A model generated the notes under the pieces. That model was not told where the DNA came from. It saw only the letters and a program-made list of their open reading frames with translations, and did not search any database. Shown here in pieces: positions 1 through 10,221 of a DNA stretch of 64,000 bases. Positions within the stretch are counted from its first letter, which is position 1. Each line of letters begins with the position of its first letter. Source of the stretch: Diphasiastrum complanatum (taxonomy: Eukaryota > Streptophyta > Lycopodiopsida > Lycopodiales > Lycopodiaceae); assembly GCA_029204225.1 (NCBI GenBank), contig CM055111.1, positions 21,347,051 through 21,411,050 on the forward strand, given 5' to 3'. Both the position numbers and the translations under genes were made by a program.

Positions 1-365
1 AATTGGTCTGAGATAAGTTGTGTTCCAACTTGAACAATCTTCTCAACCTCTCTTGGTTCAACAAGATTCATAGGCCTGGTCCATTGTAAACTCTTGTGTT
101 TCTAGATCAGGCACTTGATCCTCAGGTTCACGATGAGCTTTAGGTAACATGATCACAACATTATCAAGGGTATAACATTTAAAATGATCTGACATATCTT
201 GATGAACTTCATTTTCTTTCTTGACCGTAGTCTTCCGAGAAGATGAGGACTTCTTGGAACTCTGACTTGACGAATCATCTTCAAGCTTCTCTTTCCCTTT
301 ATCTAATAAAGGTGGTACAACTTTTGGATCAGCTATCGAAACTGCATCTCGTGATAGATTTTTTT
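1..365 (-). pseudogene. Ty3/gypsy polyprotein fragment (decayed)
   Basis: Read on the minus strand, 365 to about 60 gives an open stretch rich in Ser, Lys and Glu (KVVPPLLDKGKEKLEDD, then a run of SSSQSSKKSSSSRK), like the linker between protease and reverse transcriptase of gypsy polyproteins. After one frame change it reads REVEKIVQVGTQL, a phrase resembling the region just before the RT domain. The fragment continues off the left edge. No catalytic motif is in view, so the gypsy call rests on linker style and that phrase. Further minus-strand reading at 480-560 (PVEVTHEQILNHMDP) may be more of the same element. It is not a functional gene. Confidence 0.4.
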
Positions 366-516
366 ATTTTAGAACCGTGTTATAATGTTGTTTGGCTTGT
401 TTTTTCGTCATTAGTCTTATATTCTTCTCTTACTTCAATATAACTCCTTTTGGCAATTGTATTGTTAGTTCAACATAAATATTACGAACTTGTAGGATCC
501 ATATGATTTAGAATCT

Positions 517-628
517 GCTCATGGGTAACTTCAACCGGAAGAAATTCTATATGGTCACACAATCCTCTGGTTGCTCATGGGTACCTTCAACTCGAAGAAC
601 TTCTATATGGTCACACAATCCTCTGGTT
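517..628. repeat. 56-base direct tandem duplication (2 units)
   Basis: Units at 517-572 and 573-628 share the opening GCTCATGGGTA and the closing block TATATGGTCACACAATCC, with a handful of substitutions between them. The repeat lies in the decayed gypsy region. Confidence 0.8.
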
Positions 629-2082
629 GATTGGCTGGTCAAACGTAGAGTATTGATCTGTTCCTGTTGCGCTATTGATTGAAATAGGATTGCGTAGACT
701 GAGGGTCAAAGTAGCAGAATCGATTCTACCCATGCAATATCTGTATAGAACGATGGTTATGATAGCTGCAGGGTCGAATGGGTAACTGCCGATGGATCTT
801 GTTATTTATCGATTCAATATACATTTCTTGAGGATCGATTCCCTGTCACTTTCACGTTGAGGGTCTGTTGTAGATCAATATGGTCTGAAGATCGTTTTAA
901 AAGTTGACTCCTACTACAGATGCGCCCTCAATCAGTTGCTATATAGGCCCGGTGTAGCGGCTATTCTTTTATACTTCAAGAAACATTGCAGATTCTGGGT
1001 CGGAATGCACGAAATATACTAGGTACGTTTGGCATAACCGTTTCCAGAATTCGAGACGGATCGAAAACAGAAATCCGATCCAGTATCGTATCGAAAAAAT
1101 CTAAGAAATTAGATACATGATCGTTCTAGCGGTTGACGGCTACAGAATTGGTGTAGCTAGCAGAATCATCATGTATAGAGGTGCGCTCTGCCCAGTAGAA
1201 TGCTTTGGGTCGATTTGGCAATGTGTTGCAGCGTCGTTTTAGTTATGAACTGGTTCGAGATTGATTTCTGAGAATCAATTTCCATCTCATGAATCAATAT
1301 TTGTTGTGGAAGCAAACTCGATACCGCAGTGGATCGAAGTTTGAAGGTCGCGGCTGAAGGTAGTGGCCTCCTTAAAGGACGGTCCATGATTTGAAATATA
1401 GTTCTATCCTTAAACTCAAGGCCAGTCTTGAACATAGGTCATGTCTTAAAGAAATACATTACCCTCAATGGCCTTAAGTAACCATCGATGTAGGTGGGCC
1501 CTGACCACATTCATTTAGAATAATTCTAGACCCATCCTTTTGCAGTCCAAATTGGAGTTCCAGTAAGTGCCTCTGCCTTATGCAAATAAGGAGTCCTTAT
1601 GCAAATAAGGAGTTAACCAAGACTGTTGGCCCATCTTTACTAATACTCAACATATTGGTAATCATGAAAGTCGATATTCAACCCATATTCATTTTGTAGA
1701 AAGTTGAAATATTGCATGTATTGTAGGTTGAAACCATTCATAGTAGTGCCAATTAACTCAAGGTTGATCCTCATATGACGGTCTCAAAACATTGTATGGC
1801 TTAATGTGAACATGAATACCCTTGTAGAATAAAGGTTGATTTTGTGGATAAATAGTTCAAAGGTCGATTCCATGTCATAACTCGAGTAAGTATATGCCGA
1901 TGAATCGAATACTTCAAGATTAAAGACATTAAGCTTATATTCCATAAATGCTGTAGAATAGAAATGACGCTTAAAAATAGAAAATCTAGCAATAATATGT
2001 ATCATGTAGTTGTCGAAGTATTCAAGGCTCAACATATATAATTAAAAAGCCGTTAAATGGTATAAAATGCCATAACTGAGTC
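629..2082. other. No gene recognised; AT-rich decayed sequence
   Basis: Short open frames here show no domain or family motif. The only clear structure is a 19-base tandem repeat at 1576-1594 and 1595-1613. Each unit contains the inverted repeat CCTTAT-GCAA-ATAAGG. The context on both sides is gypsy debris, so this is probably further decayed retrotransposon, but nothing proves it. Confidence 0.4.
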
Positions 2083-2269
2083 ACCACAACTACATACCAT
2101 CCATAGATGAATGGTCAAATAGAAAGAATAAATCAAGTGCTAGAGGACATGCTTTGAGCATGTCAACAAAAAGCAAACTAATTGGGAGGAATATCTTCGA
2201 ATATTAGTGTTTTCTTGTAACGACGCCAAACATTCAACTACGGGATAAGCAAGCTCATTCAATATTTAG
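2083..2269 (+). pseudogene. Ty3/gypsy integrase fragment (decayed)
   Basis: The plus strand reads [21 protein letters not shown], the region around the third catalytic acid (Glu) of the integrase core. After a one-base frameshift it continues TNWEEYL and then CNDAKHSTTG. The same blocks occur intact in the chromodomain gypsy element at 52-58 kb ([36 protein letters not shown]). At least three stop codons and one frameshift show it is dead. No LTR can be tied to it. Confidence 0.75.
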
Positions 2270-2799
2270 CATTCGATAATCTGCTTCAACAAAGTAAATC
2301 ACTCATTTCTTTTATTAAGTGTATCACCTCTCATTCTTTTGGATGAGTTTACTTATAGCTGTAGAAGTGGCTAATAACTCTAGTTTAAGAAGGATCCAAA
2401 ATGCCACCTCTCTTCTCTAAATCTTTGACAAAAGATTATCTCTTTTGTCAAAATCTAATGTAATCTCATTCTCAAGTCTCTTGGGCCCACTTGGGATAAA
2501 TTTAATTGATTATCTCCTATTGATAGACCTAATTTCAATAGCGAATTAGGATTTTGTTGTCAACAATCTTTAGCTAGTTAGATCCATGATTTGGGCTTTG
2601 ACATTCTATGAATAAATCATCTACGAGTTTTGCGAGTTCTCTTTGTGCCTTGCTTGTGAAATTTCATAGCACATCGCATGCTAGCAAATGTAGGCCTCTG
2701 GGACTTTTGAGAGGACCAAGTCCGGGGCTAGGGGGGCCCTGGTGCATTAGCTAAGTCCAGGGCTAGGTCCAATCTCATGGCCAAGTAAAGCCCAAGAGG
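2270..2799. other. No gene recognised
   Basis: AT-rich sequence up to about 2680, then a GC-richer stretch leading into the palindromic array. No open frame with a recognisable domain was found on either strand. Confidence 0.4.
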
Positions 2800-3290
2800 G
2801 CTATGAACACAAGAAGGCTCCTAGTGGTTCCATGCGGTCCAGCCACCGCTAAAAACGACAAGGAGCCTTCTTACTTACGGTGGGCTAGACCGCAAGGAGC
2901 CTTCTTGCGGTCCCTTGCGGTGGGCTGCATCGCAAGGAGCCTCCTTGTGGTTCTTGCGGTGGCCCAAGGGACCGCAAGAACCCTTCTTGTGTTCCAGCCC
3001 ACCGCAAGGAGGCTCCTTGCGGTCCAGCCCACCACAAGGGATTGCAAGAAGGCTTATTGTGGTCTCTCACGATTTAGAGTTTAGGGTCTAGGGTACCCAA
3101 CCCAACGGCCCATTGCAAGGGACCACAAGGAGTCTTCTTGCGATCCAGACCACTGCAAGGGACCACAAGAAGGCTCATTATGGTCCCTCACGATTTAAGA
3201 TTTAGGGTTTAGGGTACCTAACCCAACGTACCATAAGGAGCCTCACCCCAAGGGACCACAAGGAGCCTTCTTGTGGTCAGGCCATCCTAG
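2800..3290. repeat. Array of quasi-palindromic CCGCAAGGAG / CTTCTTGCGG units
   Basis: About ten copies of the two half-sites GCAAGGAG(C)C and its near-complement GGCTCCTTGC / CTTCTTGCGG occur in both orientations, separated by GGTCC, CAGCCCACC or GGGACC. Neighbouring half-sites can pair into many alternative hairpins. The later part is also a direct repeat of about 122 bases: a block starting CTCACGATTTA near 3066 recurs near 3188. Each copy holds telomere-like TTTAGGG(T) words followed by GGTACC and ACCCAACG. The open frame at 2803-3084 comes from the repeat itself (low-complexity LLAVQPT-like translation) and is not a gene. Confidence 0.75.
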
Positions 3291-3667
3291 GATCAACTAT
3301 TCTTCAAGGGAAAGGATGGCCTTCAAGAACTTTTGAGTGCACCATTCTCACAATGTATTTTACTTGTTTGTAGATTGCAAGATCTAGTAAAAGTGAATAG
3401 TTGAAGGAAAGGCCCAACCAGCATACCCACGCCCAGTATGACCTTGCCAAGAGCCTGCTCCACACCAAAATCTCGCTAGAAAGACACATACCAGCAATGG
3501 AATCAGCTTCTCATGAGCACGTACTGATGGAATCATCTTCTCATCACCGTTTTTTGCATCTGAAGGACGTCCTCAGTTCTTCAATCATTTTTCTGTTGCC
3601 ATTTTCAACCCAGTCCGCCCATCGTTTTCAGGTTCATCACTACTCTTGAGGATTCTTGCACATTGCT

Positions 3668-3988
3668 ATGGTTGACTGTGCCATCAAAAGCAATTTATGG
3701 CTGCTAACATTTTGGGTTTCACAAGCAGAGCATAGTCTGACTCTGGTAGTATATTGTACATTCTGTCTCATATTCTTCACCTCCTCAAGAGCAGCTGCCC
3801 ATGATGAATCGGCAGCTCCTGCTCCTGCTCCTGCTCCTGCTACCTTCTCTGTTGGCCATGATGGCGACACCCTAGCTAGCAATGATCTCCGAAAACTATC
3901 CAACTGCTCTCCCCCACCTCACAATATCATCACTTCTCATTTCAGCCACCGCGTGGACAACTCCACAAGGATCGAAACCTGTAATTGA
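3668..3988 (+). CDS. Hypothetical small protein, possibly spurious
   Basis: From the first ATG (3668) the frame encodes 106 residues. It has a hydrophobic stretch at about residues 9-37 (LWLLTFWVSQ, then LVVYCTFCLIFF), followed by a small-residue and Pro-Ala repeat (APAPAPAP). That could be a signal anchor followed by a low-complexity segment, and I recognise no family. It sits between a repeat array and minisatellites with no promoter or homologous copy in view. An AP-repeat behind a hydrophobic leader occurs in some secreted plant proteins, but the evidence is weak and a chance frame is equally likely. Confidence 0.15.
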   Translation: MVDCAIKSNLWLLTFWVSQAEHSLTLVVYCTFCLIFFTSSRAAAHDESAAPAPAPAPATFSVGHDGDTLASNDLRKLSNCSPPPHNIITSHFSHRVDNSTRIETCN

Positions 3989-4135
3989 AATTCGCTCCAT
4001 GTCCTGAACTTACAACTGCAAAGAAAGGATGAAACTGATCCTATTTTTGAAGCAGCATGTTCAGAAAATACATCATTTTCAATATGAAATGAAAATGTGA
4101 GGAGGGAATTGATTTGAGCGGAATGGCACCTAATC

Positions 4136-4417
4136 GAGTCAGTGCAAGATGTTTTGCAACTGCTGTAGAATATTCATATTATTGGCCCACATCATTTTTC
4201 AGCCCCCATCCTTGCAAACGACATTCGCCCATCTGTTCGTAGCCAAGCAACAAGTGTGCAAGTTCATAAATCTTTAGAGTCAATGCAAGATGTTTGCGAC
4301 TGCTGCAGAATATTCATATCATTGGCCCACATCATTTTTCAGCCCCCATCCCTGCAAACGACATTCGCCCATCTGTTCCTAAGCCAAGCAGCAGGTGTGT
4401 GAGTTCATAAATCTTCA
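4136..4417. repeat. 141-base tandem duplication (2 units)
   Basis: Units begin with GAGTCAGTGCAAGATG at 4136 and GAGTCAATGCAAGATG at 4277 and run through a shared block containing ATTGGCCCACATCATTTTTC and CATTCGCCCATCTGTTC. They differ at roughly a tenth of positions. The repeat leads directly into the TGAGTCA minisatellite and shares its GAGTCA word. Confidence 0.85.
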
Positions 4418-4440
4418 TTCAAGTGCTTACTCTCTGTTGG

Positions 4441-4870
4441 GCGAGTCATTCTTGAGGTGTGCGAGTCATTTTTGTCAATTCTGAGTCATTACCTCTACCA
4501 TTGTCTACCGCGAGTCATTCTTGAGGTGTGTGAGTCGTTTTTGTCAATTCTGAGTCATTACCTCTACCATTGTCTGCTGTGCGAGTCATTCTTGAGGTGT
4601 GCTAGTCATTTTTGTCAATTCTGAGTCATTACCTCTACCATTGTCTATTGTGCACATGCGAGTCATTCTTGAGGTGTGCGAGTCATTTTTGTCAATTTTG
4701 AGTCATTACCTCTACCATTGTCTACTGTGCGAGTCATTATGAGCTGTTTTTCACCTTCTTCTGACCTGTGCGAGTCATTAAGAGATGGTTTTCACCTTCT
4801 TCTGACCTGTGCGAGTCATTATGAGCTGTTTTTCATCTTCTTCTGACCTATGTGAGTCATTAGGAGATGG
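4441..4870. repeat. Two-period minisatellite built on a GCGAGTCATT core
   Basis: A first block has units of 69-77 bases starting at 4441, 4510, 4581 and 4658, each with three GAGTCATT words. A second block has units of 41 bases starting at 4729, 4770, 4811 and 4852 and keeps one core plus CACCTTCTTCTGACCTGT. Both blocks share the GCGAGTCATT core, and many copies read TGAGTCATT. It ends close to the start of the probable copia LTR at 4875. Confidence 0.9.
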
Positions 4871-4874
4871 TTTT

Positions 4875-6675
4875 TGTTAAAAATGCCACTTCCAACTTGA
4901 TGTACTTGATTAATCTTGAGATATTTGATCATGATAGGATTTCACACGTGTGGAGCATGTTCCCATGTGTGAAAGGATGTACATAACTTACTTTTATAAA
5001 GTTAGATTGATTTTAGATGGATCTACACAAGTGTGAAATTGACCTTTGAGTAGAATCTAGAAAGAAGTCATTTTGGTCAAACTTTTTGTAAATAGATTGC
5101 ACTTCCATGTGTGCTTGTCAATGACGTCCTTGTCAATATTATGAGGTCAAAATGATGGTATACAACAGAGGTCCTTGGCAACATGCATTCGATATTTGGC
5201 CCAATCCTCTCACAATCACTCACGTGCAACTCCTTGTGATTTCGTTTGTCAGGCTTGTTACCACGTGCCATGATGCTGAAGATGCCAAGGCAAGCAAATG
5301 AAGCAAAATCCCTTAAGTTGGAGAAAATCTCTCAATAGTGTGTGCTTGTGAATAGTAGCTTGTCTACATTCAACAAGAGAAAAAAAAAAGTCCTATAAAA
5401 AGAAAGCAATGGACCCTCTTATTTTCCAACATTATTACCTTTTCCATTTATCTATTTATTTTTCATGTTTTTTGTATATTTTCTTTGTAGCTATTCTATG
5501 TCACATACAACTCCTTCATCTCCTTCCCCCCCCCCCTTCAATCTGAGTATTAATTATAGCTTTGTCATTTTATTATACATTCTCAATTTTGTTAGGTAAT
5601 TCTTCTCTATCCCTTTTTTTATCATTCTCTTTTTGACTGTTGACCTCACGGTTCACATCAAGTGTCACATCGCCACAAATTCAAGCATTCACCAACCTCA
5701 AGTAGCCACTGCACATGTGCCAAGGGACTGTTGTCACCAAATTCATATGCATAATACAGTAAGCAAGTAAGCAAGACAAGAAGTCTGAAGACAAAAATAC
5801 AGAATACATGTTCACCTGCGTGTAAGACAATTTTGTAGAGGATGTGTAGATCCAGAAGTCTGCTAATAAGCAAGACACAATTCGTGAGAGAACTGCATTT
5901 CTCTCACGCCAACGCACTATGTGGATCTGTCATGCAGTGCTTGAAGAATCAAGAAGATCAATAGATTATTTTGTAGCTGTTGTGCACATTATTATTCTGT
6001 ATGACTATATGATCTTGAATATTTTTTTTGTCTGCTACTATTCGTGTGTCTAATTCACTTGTTCATTCAATTCCGCACTTTGGTTTGATATTGTCGAATG
6101 TTATATTAATCTGTTAACGTAGATCAATAGTGTCTGTCTACACTCTGAAGGATTGTAGGAATGATATAGCCGGCAGTGACCAGCAGTCATATCTGAATTC
6201 CTGACGAAGTGATCTTGTTTGCGAATTCTTTCACTTCATGTTTCACCTCACTTCACTTCGCCATCAGTTGGCTATAAGGGTAAATCAATTTCAGAGCTCA
6301 CCTAAGTTTCGTTTCGTTTCGTTTCATTTCGTTTCGTCTTGTGTTTCGTCTCGTCTCGTCTCGTTACAAAGCCTGATTGATCTTTTCTTGAATGCTTGTG
6401 TTTCGTTTCATTTCGTTTCGTGTCGTTTTGCGATCTCTATGCTTCTAGCATGAATCAGCATCAGAGCTCGTCTAAGTTTCGCTTCGTTTCATTTTGTTTT
6501 CGTCTAGATTTTGTCTCGTTTTGTTTCGTTGTGTTACAGGGCCTAATTGATCCAACACGAATTATTCTCGAACAGACATAATTCGAGTTTTGCGAATCGT
6601 TCAAAATTTTGTTCATTAGTTTGTCACCAAAGTTCTAGCTGGAATTTGCATTTTCTGAGTGCATTTTTTGCATCA
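4875..6675 (+). mobile_element. Probable long 5' LTR of a Ty1/copia element
   Basis: The right end is fixed by the primer binding site at 6677: the sequence ends GCATCA one base before it. The left end is inferred from TGTTAAAAATGCC at 4875, whose reverse resembles the right end (GCATTTTTTGCATCA), giving TG...CA termini and a length of about 1.8 kb. A TATA box (TATAAAA, 5394-5400) sits at a plausible U3/R position, followed by T- and C-runs. No second copy of this LTR is in the window, so the left boundary and target duplication cannot be confirmed. Confidence 0.5.
6291..6630 (+). repeat. 170-base tandem duplication with (TTTCG)n runs inside the LTR
   Basis: Units begin TCAGAGCTC at 6291 and 6461. 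Both contain CTAAGTTTCG followed by degenerate GTTTC pentamer runs and end in GTTACA(A/G)(A/G)GCCT(G/A)ATTGATC. The pentamer runs have diverged strongly between units. This looks like a U5/leader duplication in the copia LTR. Confidence 0.75.
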
Positions 6676-6676
6676 G

Positions 6677-6689
6677 TGGTATCAGAGCC
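6677..6689 (+). other. tRNA-iMet primer binding site (copia)
   Basis: TGGTATCAGAGCC matches the complement of the 3' end of plant initiator Met-tRNA and starts one base after the LTR end at 6675. It fixes the orientation (plus) of the element whose gag follows. Confidence 0.9.
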
Positions 6690-6748
6690 TACCTTGTCAA
6701 AGTCTAACATAGCCGAAAAGCTATCAGATCCAGGAGGCTAAGCATTCA

Positions 6749-7549
6749 AACAAACAATCATCAACAGATGAACATGAATTCAGAAGCAATGGCTTCAATC
6801 AGCAACATACAATCCAAGATTGTACAGTTCTGGATTCATCAAGATCTAACTTTCTAGCATGGAAAGTTAAGACCTCGCTGATACTAAAGGGTGAAGGTTT
6901 ATTCCCCTGGGTAGATGGCACCGAGGAGATGCCTACAACATCAGGCAAAGAGCTACGCGAATGGAGGGAGAAGAATGACAAGGCAGTAGCCTTGCTATCA
7001 TCATCCATCGAGGATAGCCTCACACTTGACTTGGCTACGCTCTCCAAAGCAAAGGAGATGTGGGATACCCTACTCACGAGATTTCAAACGAAATCACACA
7101 GTCAAATAATGATGCTGGAAGATCAGTTGACAAACCTACAGTGGGATGACAAAGACCTCACTTCTTTTGTAAGGAAGATGAAGGATCTATTCCTTTCCCT
7201 ACATAATTATGGAGCAGAAAATGCAATGTCAGCAGAGAAGCAGCTCACTTATCTGTTGAGAGCCTTACCTAGATCTTTTCAGACAACCAGAACCCTACTT
7301 GCAAAGAATCCTACAATGACTTTCGAAAAGGCAATTGTCAAGATTCGAGAGGAAGTCGAGGCTCGAGAGCATCTTGATCACAAGGATGCTTCTAACCAAG
7401 CCCACTACAACAACAAAGAAAAGACAAAGAAACAATTCAAGCCTAAGAGGGAGTCAATTAAAAAACATGATCATGATCAGCAAGCAGAAGGGATCAGCAA
7501 AGGCAAATGGAAGAACAAAGGGAGGTCGAAACATCAAGGTTGGTTTTAA
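6749..7549 (+). pseudogene. Ty1/copia gag (UBN2-type), 3' truncated
   Basis: Capsid-like protein of a copia retrotransposon. The frame is open from about 6749, reading LDSSRSNFLAWKVKTSLILKGEGLFPW and on. The first in-frame ATG (6929) is already inside the conserved region, so the true start is lost or upstream in another frame. From 6929 it gives 206 residues with gag landmarks: AKEMWDTLLTRFQ, a helix-rich middle (QLTNLQWDDKDLTSFVRKMKD) and a basic C terminus (KEKTKKQFKPKRES). It stops at HQGWF before any CCHC zinc knuckle. Beyond 7550 the rest of the element is absent until a reverse transcriptase at 10.2 kb in the same orientation. Whether the two belong to one interrupted element is unproven. 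Confidence 0.8.
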
Positions 7550-8039
7550 ACATTATACTTGGTTTTAAACACCCATTATTTCCAACGGGATTATTACCTT
7601 TAGGAAGATAAAGTATCTCCCACAAATCGTGTCACTTGATGGAATCTCTCTTCTCCTGCTTTGCTTTTTATGATATCTCATTTTTTGCTTTCTCATAGCA
7701 AGAGGTTCTTTGGATTGGATGATATTGTTCATAAGTGCAAGATGGACTTGAACTCTATCAAGTTCCATCTTCTCCCTCGCAGAACGTTGCAGCTCTCTCC
7801 CTTTGCTAGACTCAACAATTTTGTCTTCTTGTCATCCACTATTCTCGTATACCATTTAGGTGACAATGTGTTGAGGTGATCCACTACGAGGTGAATATGT
7901 ATTCCAAGTTGCATCTTGTTTGTTTTGTTTATCACTAGCAACCTCTATCTTCACCAATCCAATAATCTTGTCTTCAACTCTCAATCTTGTCTCCACAATT
8001 GGAGAATTACCACAACCTTCATTTTTTGCTCAGTGGTCA
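7550..8039. other. No gene recognised
   Basis: A short repeat (TGGTTTTAAACA..., near 7541 and 7559) marks the end of the gag. The rest has only short frames without domains. It lies between a plus-strand copia gag and minus-strand copia and family X fragments, so it is probably a junction of several insertions. Confidence 0.35.
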
Positions 8040-8237
8040 ACCTATGGTGGTGGTGATATGGCTTCATCATCAATGAAAAGCTTGGATAGTTCATCGCTAT
8101 CTTTTTCATCATCGCCAAATCTATGGATCCCATCAAATATGACATCAAATACAACTTACATGCATGTGTTGTCCAAGTGGATCATAGCATCTATGCCCTT
8201 CAATTTGCTCATCATATCCTATAACGATGCATATTAA
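8040..8237 (-). pseudogene. Ty1/copia integrase C-terminal fragment
   Basis: The minus strand reads IGYDEQIEGHRCYDP, then after a frame change DVIFDG followed by an acidic stretch ending DDEAISPP. This matches the block that follows the copia integrase core (F-I-G-Y ... Y-x-C-Y-D-P ... S-R-D-V-x-F). The frame changes and an in-frame stop show decay. It abuts the 3' end of family X copy A on the same strand. Confidence 0.65.
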
Positions 8238-9790
8238 GGCTTTTCCCTACATCTTGCTTCATTGGATAAAGACCTTGTAATTTTTGCACCTCCAACAGAT
8301 GGCTTGGTTGGAACATTCCCTGATTTACCTGATAGTTTTTCACTTTTTTCTATTTTTACATTCTCCTTGTGCAAACCTGCTTTTGAAAGTACTTGCTCTA
8401 ATCTCTCAATTCCAATTTTAGAGGCTGATTCAGGCTTGGTATTCCAGACATACAAAATATGCTTGTAAATCAATTTTTCAATAATTTGTACCTCAGCATG
8501 CAATGTGCATATGTGAACATTGATCAATGGAATTGCCAACACAGGTCTAAAGTTTGGATCCTCTCGATCTCTTGTTGGACCAACTCTTGATCTTGTCAAA
8601 TTCAAGTCTTTACAATTCTTCATACGATACAAACAAGGATGTTTAGTATTTGCCTCATGCAAAACATAATACATACATTTCAGTGTCTTTAAATCACCTG
8701 CAAGATGCCATAAAATTTGAAACCTGCCATAGTTTGGCACATATATTTTGTTTCCACCCATGTGCTCTTCAATAATCTTCACTTAAATTGATGTCAAAAA
8801 AATCCACGACAATATAGCATGGTCTTCTTTTAAAACCTAAAAAGTAACAAACACATACAAAGTTACGAACGTTGACATTAGCAAACTTAGGTGATAAAAT
8901 ACAATAATAAGTAAAATTGAAATATACCTAAAATGCTGCTAACCACCATATTTCATTATCTGATTGAATACTAAATGATGAATCATCTACATCATTTTCA
9001 GTATTGTTCAATGCTCTGTTCATAAAGGTGATACTTACCCGTTCCAATTTTTGTCCCTTAACAATTTCAGACTCATCAAGTTTAATAACCGATATCAATT
9101 TCCCTTGGACTTCTCTTTCAAATATTTTGTAATATTTAATCATGTATGCCATTACTTTGTAAATATCCAAAAATAAATTGTCGGACTCGTTGTATTCCAA
9201 TGTTCCACTCTCACATGTATACAATTTCTTGATATGAAATGGTTCACCTATAAGCATAGTCATACTCTCATTAAGACAATATCTTATTTTTTTTACTCTA
9301 AATGGACGAGGAAGTGGTAGCTTTCGAATATTCAAATGTGCAAAGGCTTTCTGTACAATTTTAAACAATAGAGTATATGCTTGACAACTGATTCTTGAAT
9401 CATCACATGATCCCTAGATAACTCTTGAATCCAAGACATGGTGAATGCTCTTTATAATCACTGCAGCAATATCATTCTTAATCCTGTCATAACGAGAATT
9501 CTTTAACAATTCTTTTGTAGTTTTTGATGACAATATGGATCCCAAAGATTCTCCAATACTCGTAGAATCTTTAAAATGTTCTCTCACCACCAAAGATGAT
9601 CTGCAAGACATAATAAATAATAAATTTGATCTTAAAAAAATAGCAAACATTAGAAAAACAAGCACATAAAAACTTAGCAAGCGTGTCATTGCTCTTTTAA
9701 ATAATACTTACTTGAACGCTTGAATCCTTTTCTTCTTGTTTCCACTTCTTGAAGACAAATCATCTATGTCTTTTTTGCCTTGGCGTTAAC
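8238..9790 (-). pseudogene. Family X copy A: unrecognised intron-containing protein, decayed
   Basis: I do not recognise this family. Three exons can be read: about 9790-9712 (ends KKKRIQAF), 9600-8928, and 8836-8238. Introns 9711-9601 and 8927-8838 have GT...AG ends. Exon 2 carries one stop in frame (TAG at 9414) and ends WWLAAF plus a TAG that is CAG (Gln) in copy B. Exon 3 contains WHLAGDLKTLKCMY, THPCLY-type Cys phrase (TKHPCLY), NVHICTLHAEVQIIEKLIY, LSKAGLHK and KPSVGGAK, with one stop near its start. Copy B at 11.7-13.8 kb is a clear paralogue with the second intron at the same codon. The C-terminal half seen in copy B is missing here. Surrounding transposon debris suggests a mobile or captured origin, but no terminal repeats were found. 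Confidence 0.7.
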
Positions 9791-9839
9791 TCCACTATAA
9801 GGCTCCAATTCTTGCAATACTCTTCACACGTGTGACTGT

Positions 9840-10215
9840 ATGGCCTCCCACAAGCACAGGTTAGTACCTCAACTCTCTAATCAATCCCACAAATACAAAG
9901 AACCAAATGCAATTGGCAAATATTAAGCATAGAGATCACAAACAACAATGATAGAAGGAAAACCAAATTTTACTCATCCTTTGATGGAGAAACCATCACA
10001 TATTTATAAATAAGTAGCTCTGATCTGAGAATTTTAGGGCTTATTAGAGCTCATCATGACCTAACCCTAGCATCCAATCTAATAGGTCACTTGATCCACC
10101 CTAATTGGGAGTCAAGATTGAGATCCAAAAACCATGTAAAAATTGTTATTTTTAGCTCCTACTTTTTTTCTGGCCTATCTATGTACATTTTGGCCTCATT
10201 CCAAAGGTGCCATCA
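9840..10215 (-). mobile_element. LTR fragment related to the LTR at 17,872-18,571
   Basis: This stretch matches 18.15-18.43 kb over about 300 bases in the same orientation: shared TGATAGAAG, AACCTAACCCTA / CCTAACCCTAGCATC, CTAATAGGTCA(C/T)T(T/G)GATCCACCCTAA, and CATTCCAAA(A)GGTGCCA. The other copy is a minus-strand LTR. The minus-strand TATA-like word TTTATAAATA also fits an LTR. It ends just before the copia reverse transcriptase at 10.2 kb, which points the other way, so an insertion junction lies near 10,215. Confidence 0.65.
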
Positions 10216-10221
10216 CAAATT

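Noticed and set aside
2803-3084. Open frame in the palindromic array
   Set aside because: The translation is repetitive (LLAV, TARTLLVF and similar) and comes from the repeat units; the opposite strand is equally open.
3069-3213. Interstitial telomere
   Set aside because: Only a few TTTAGGG words in two dispersed places, no run of tandem repeats.
4441-4870. CRISPR-like array
   Set aside because: Repeats and spacers are both repeated and of two different periods, with no unique spacers; the genome is eukaryotic.
6238-6581. FVSFRFVS-type frames
   Set aside because: Translation of the (TTTCG)n runs in the copia LTR.
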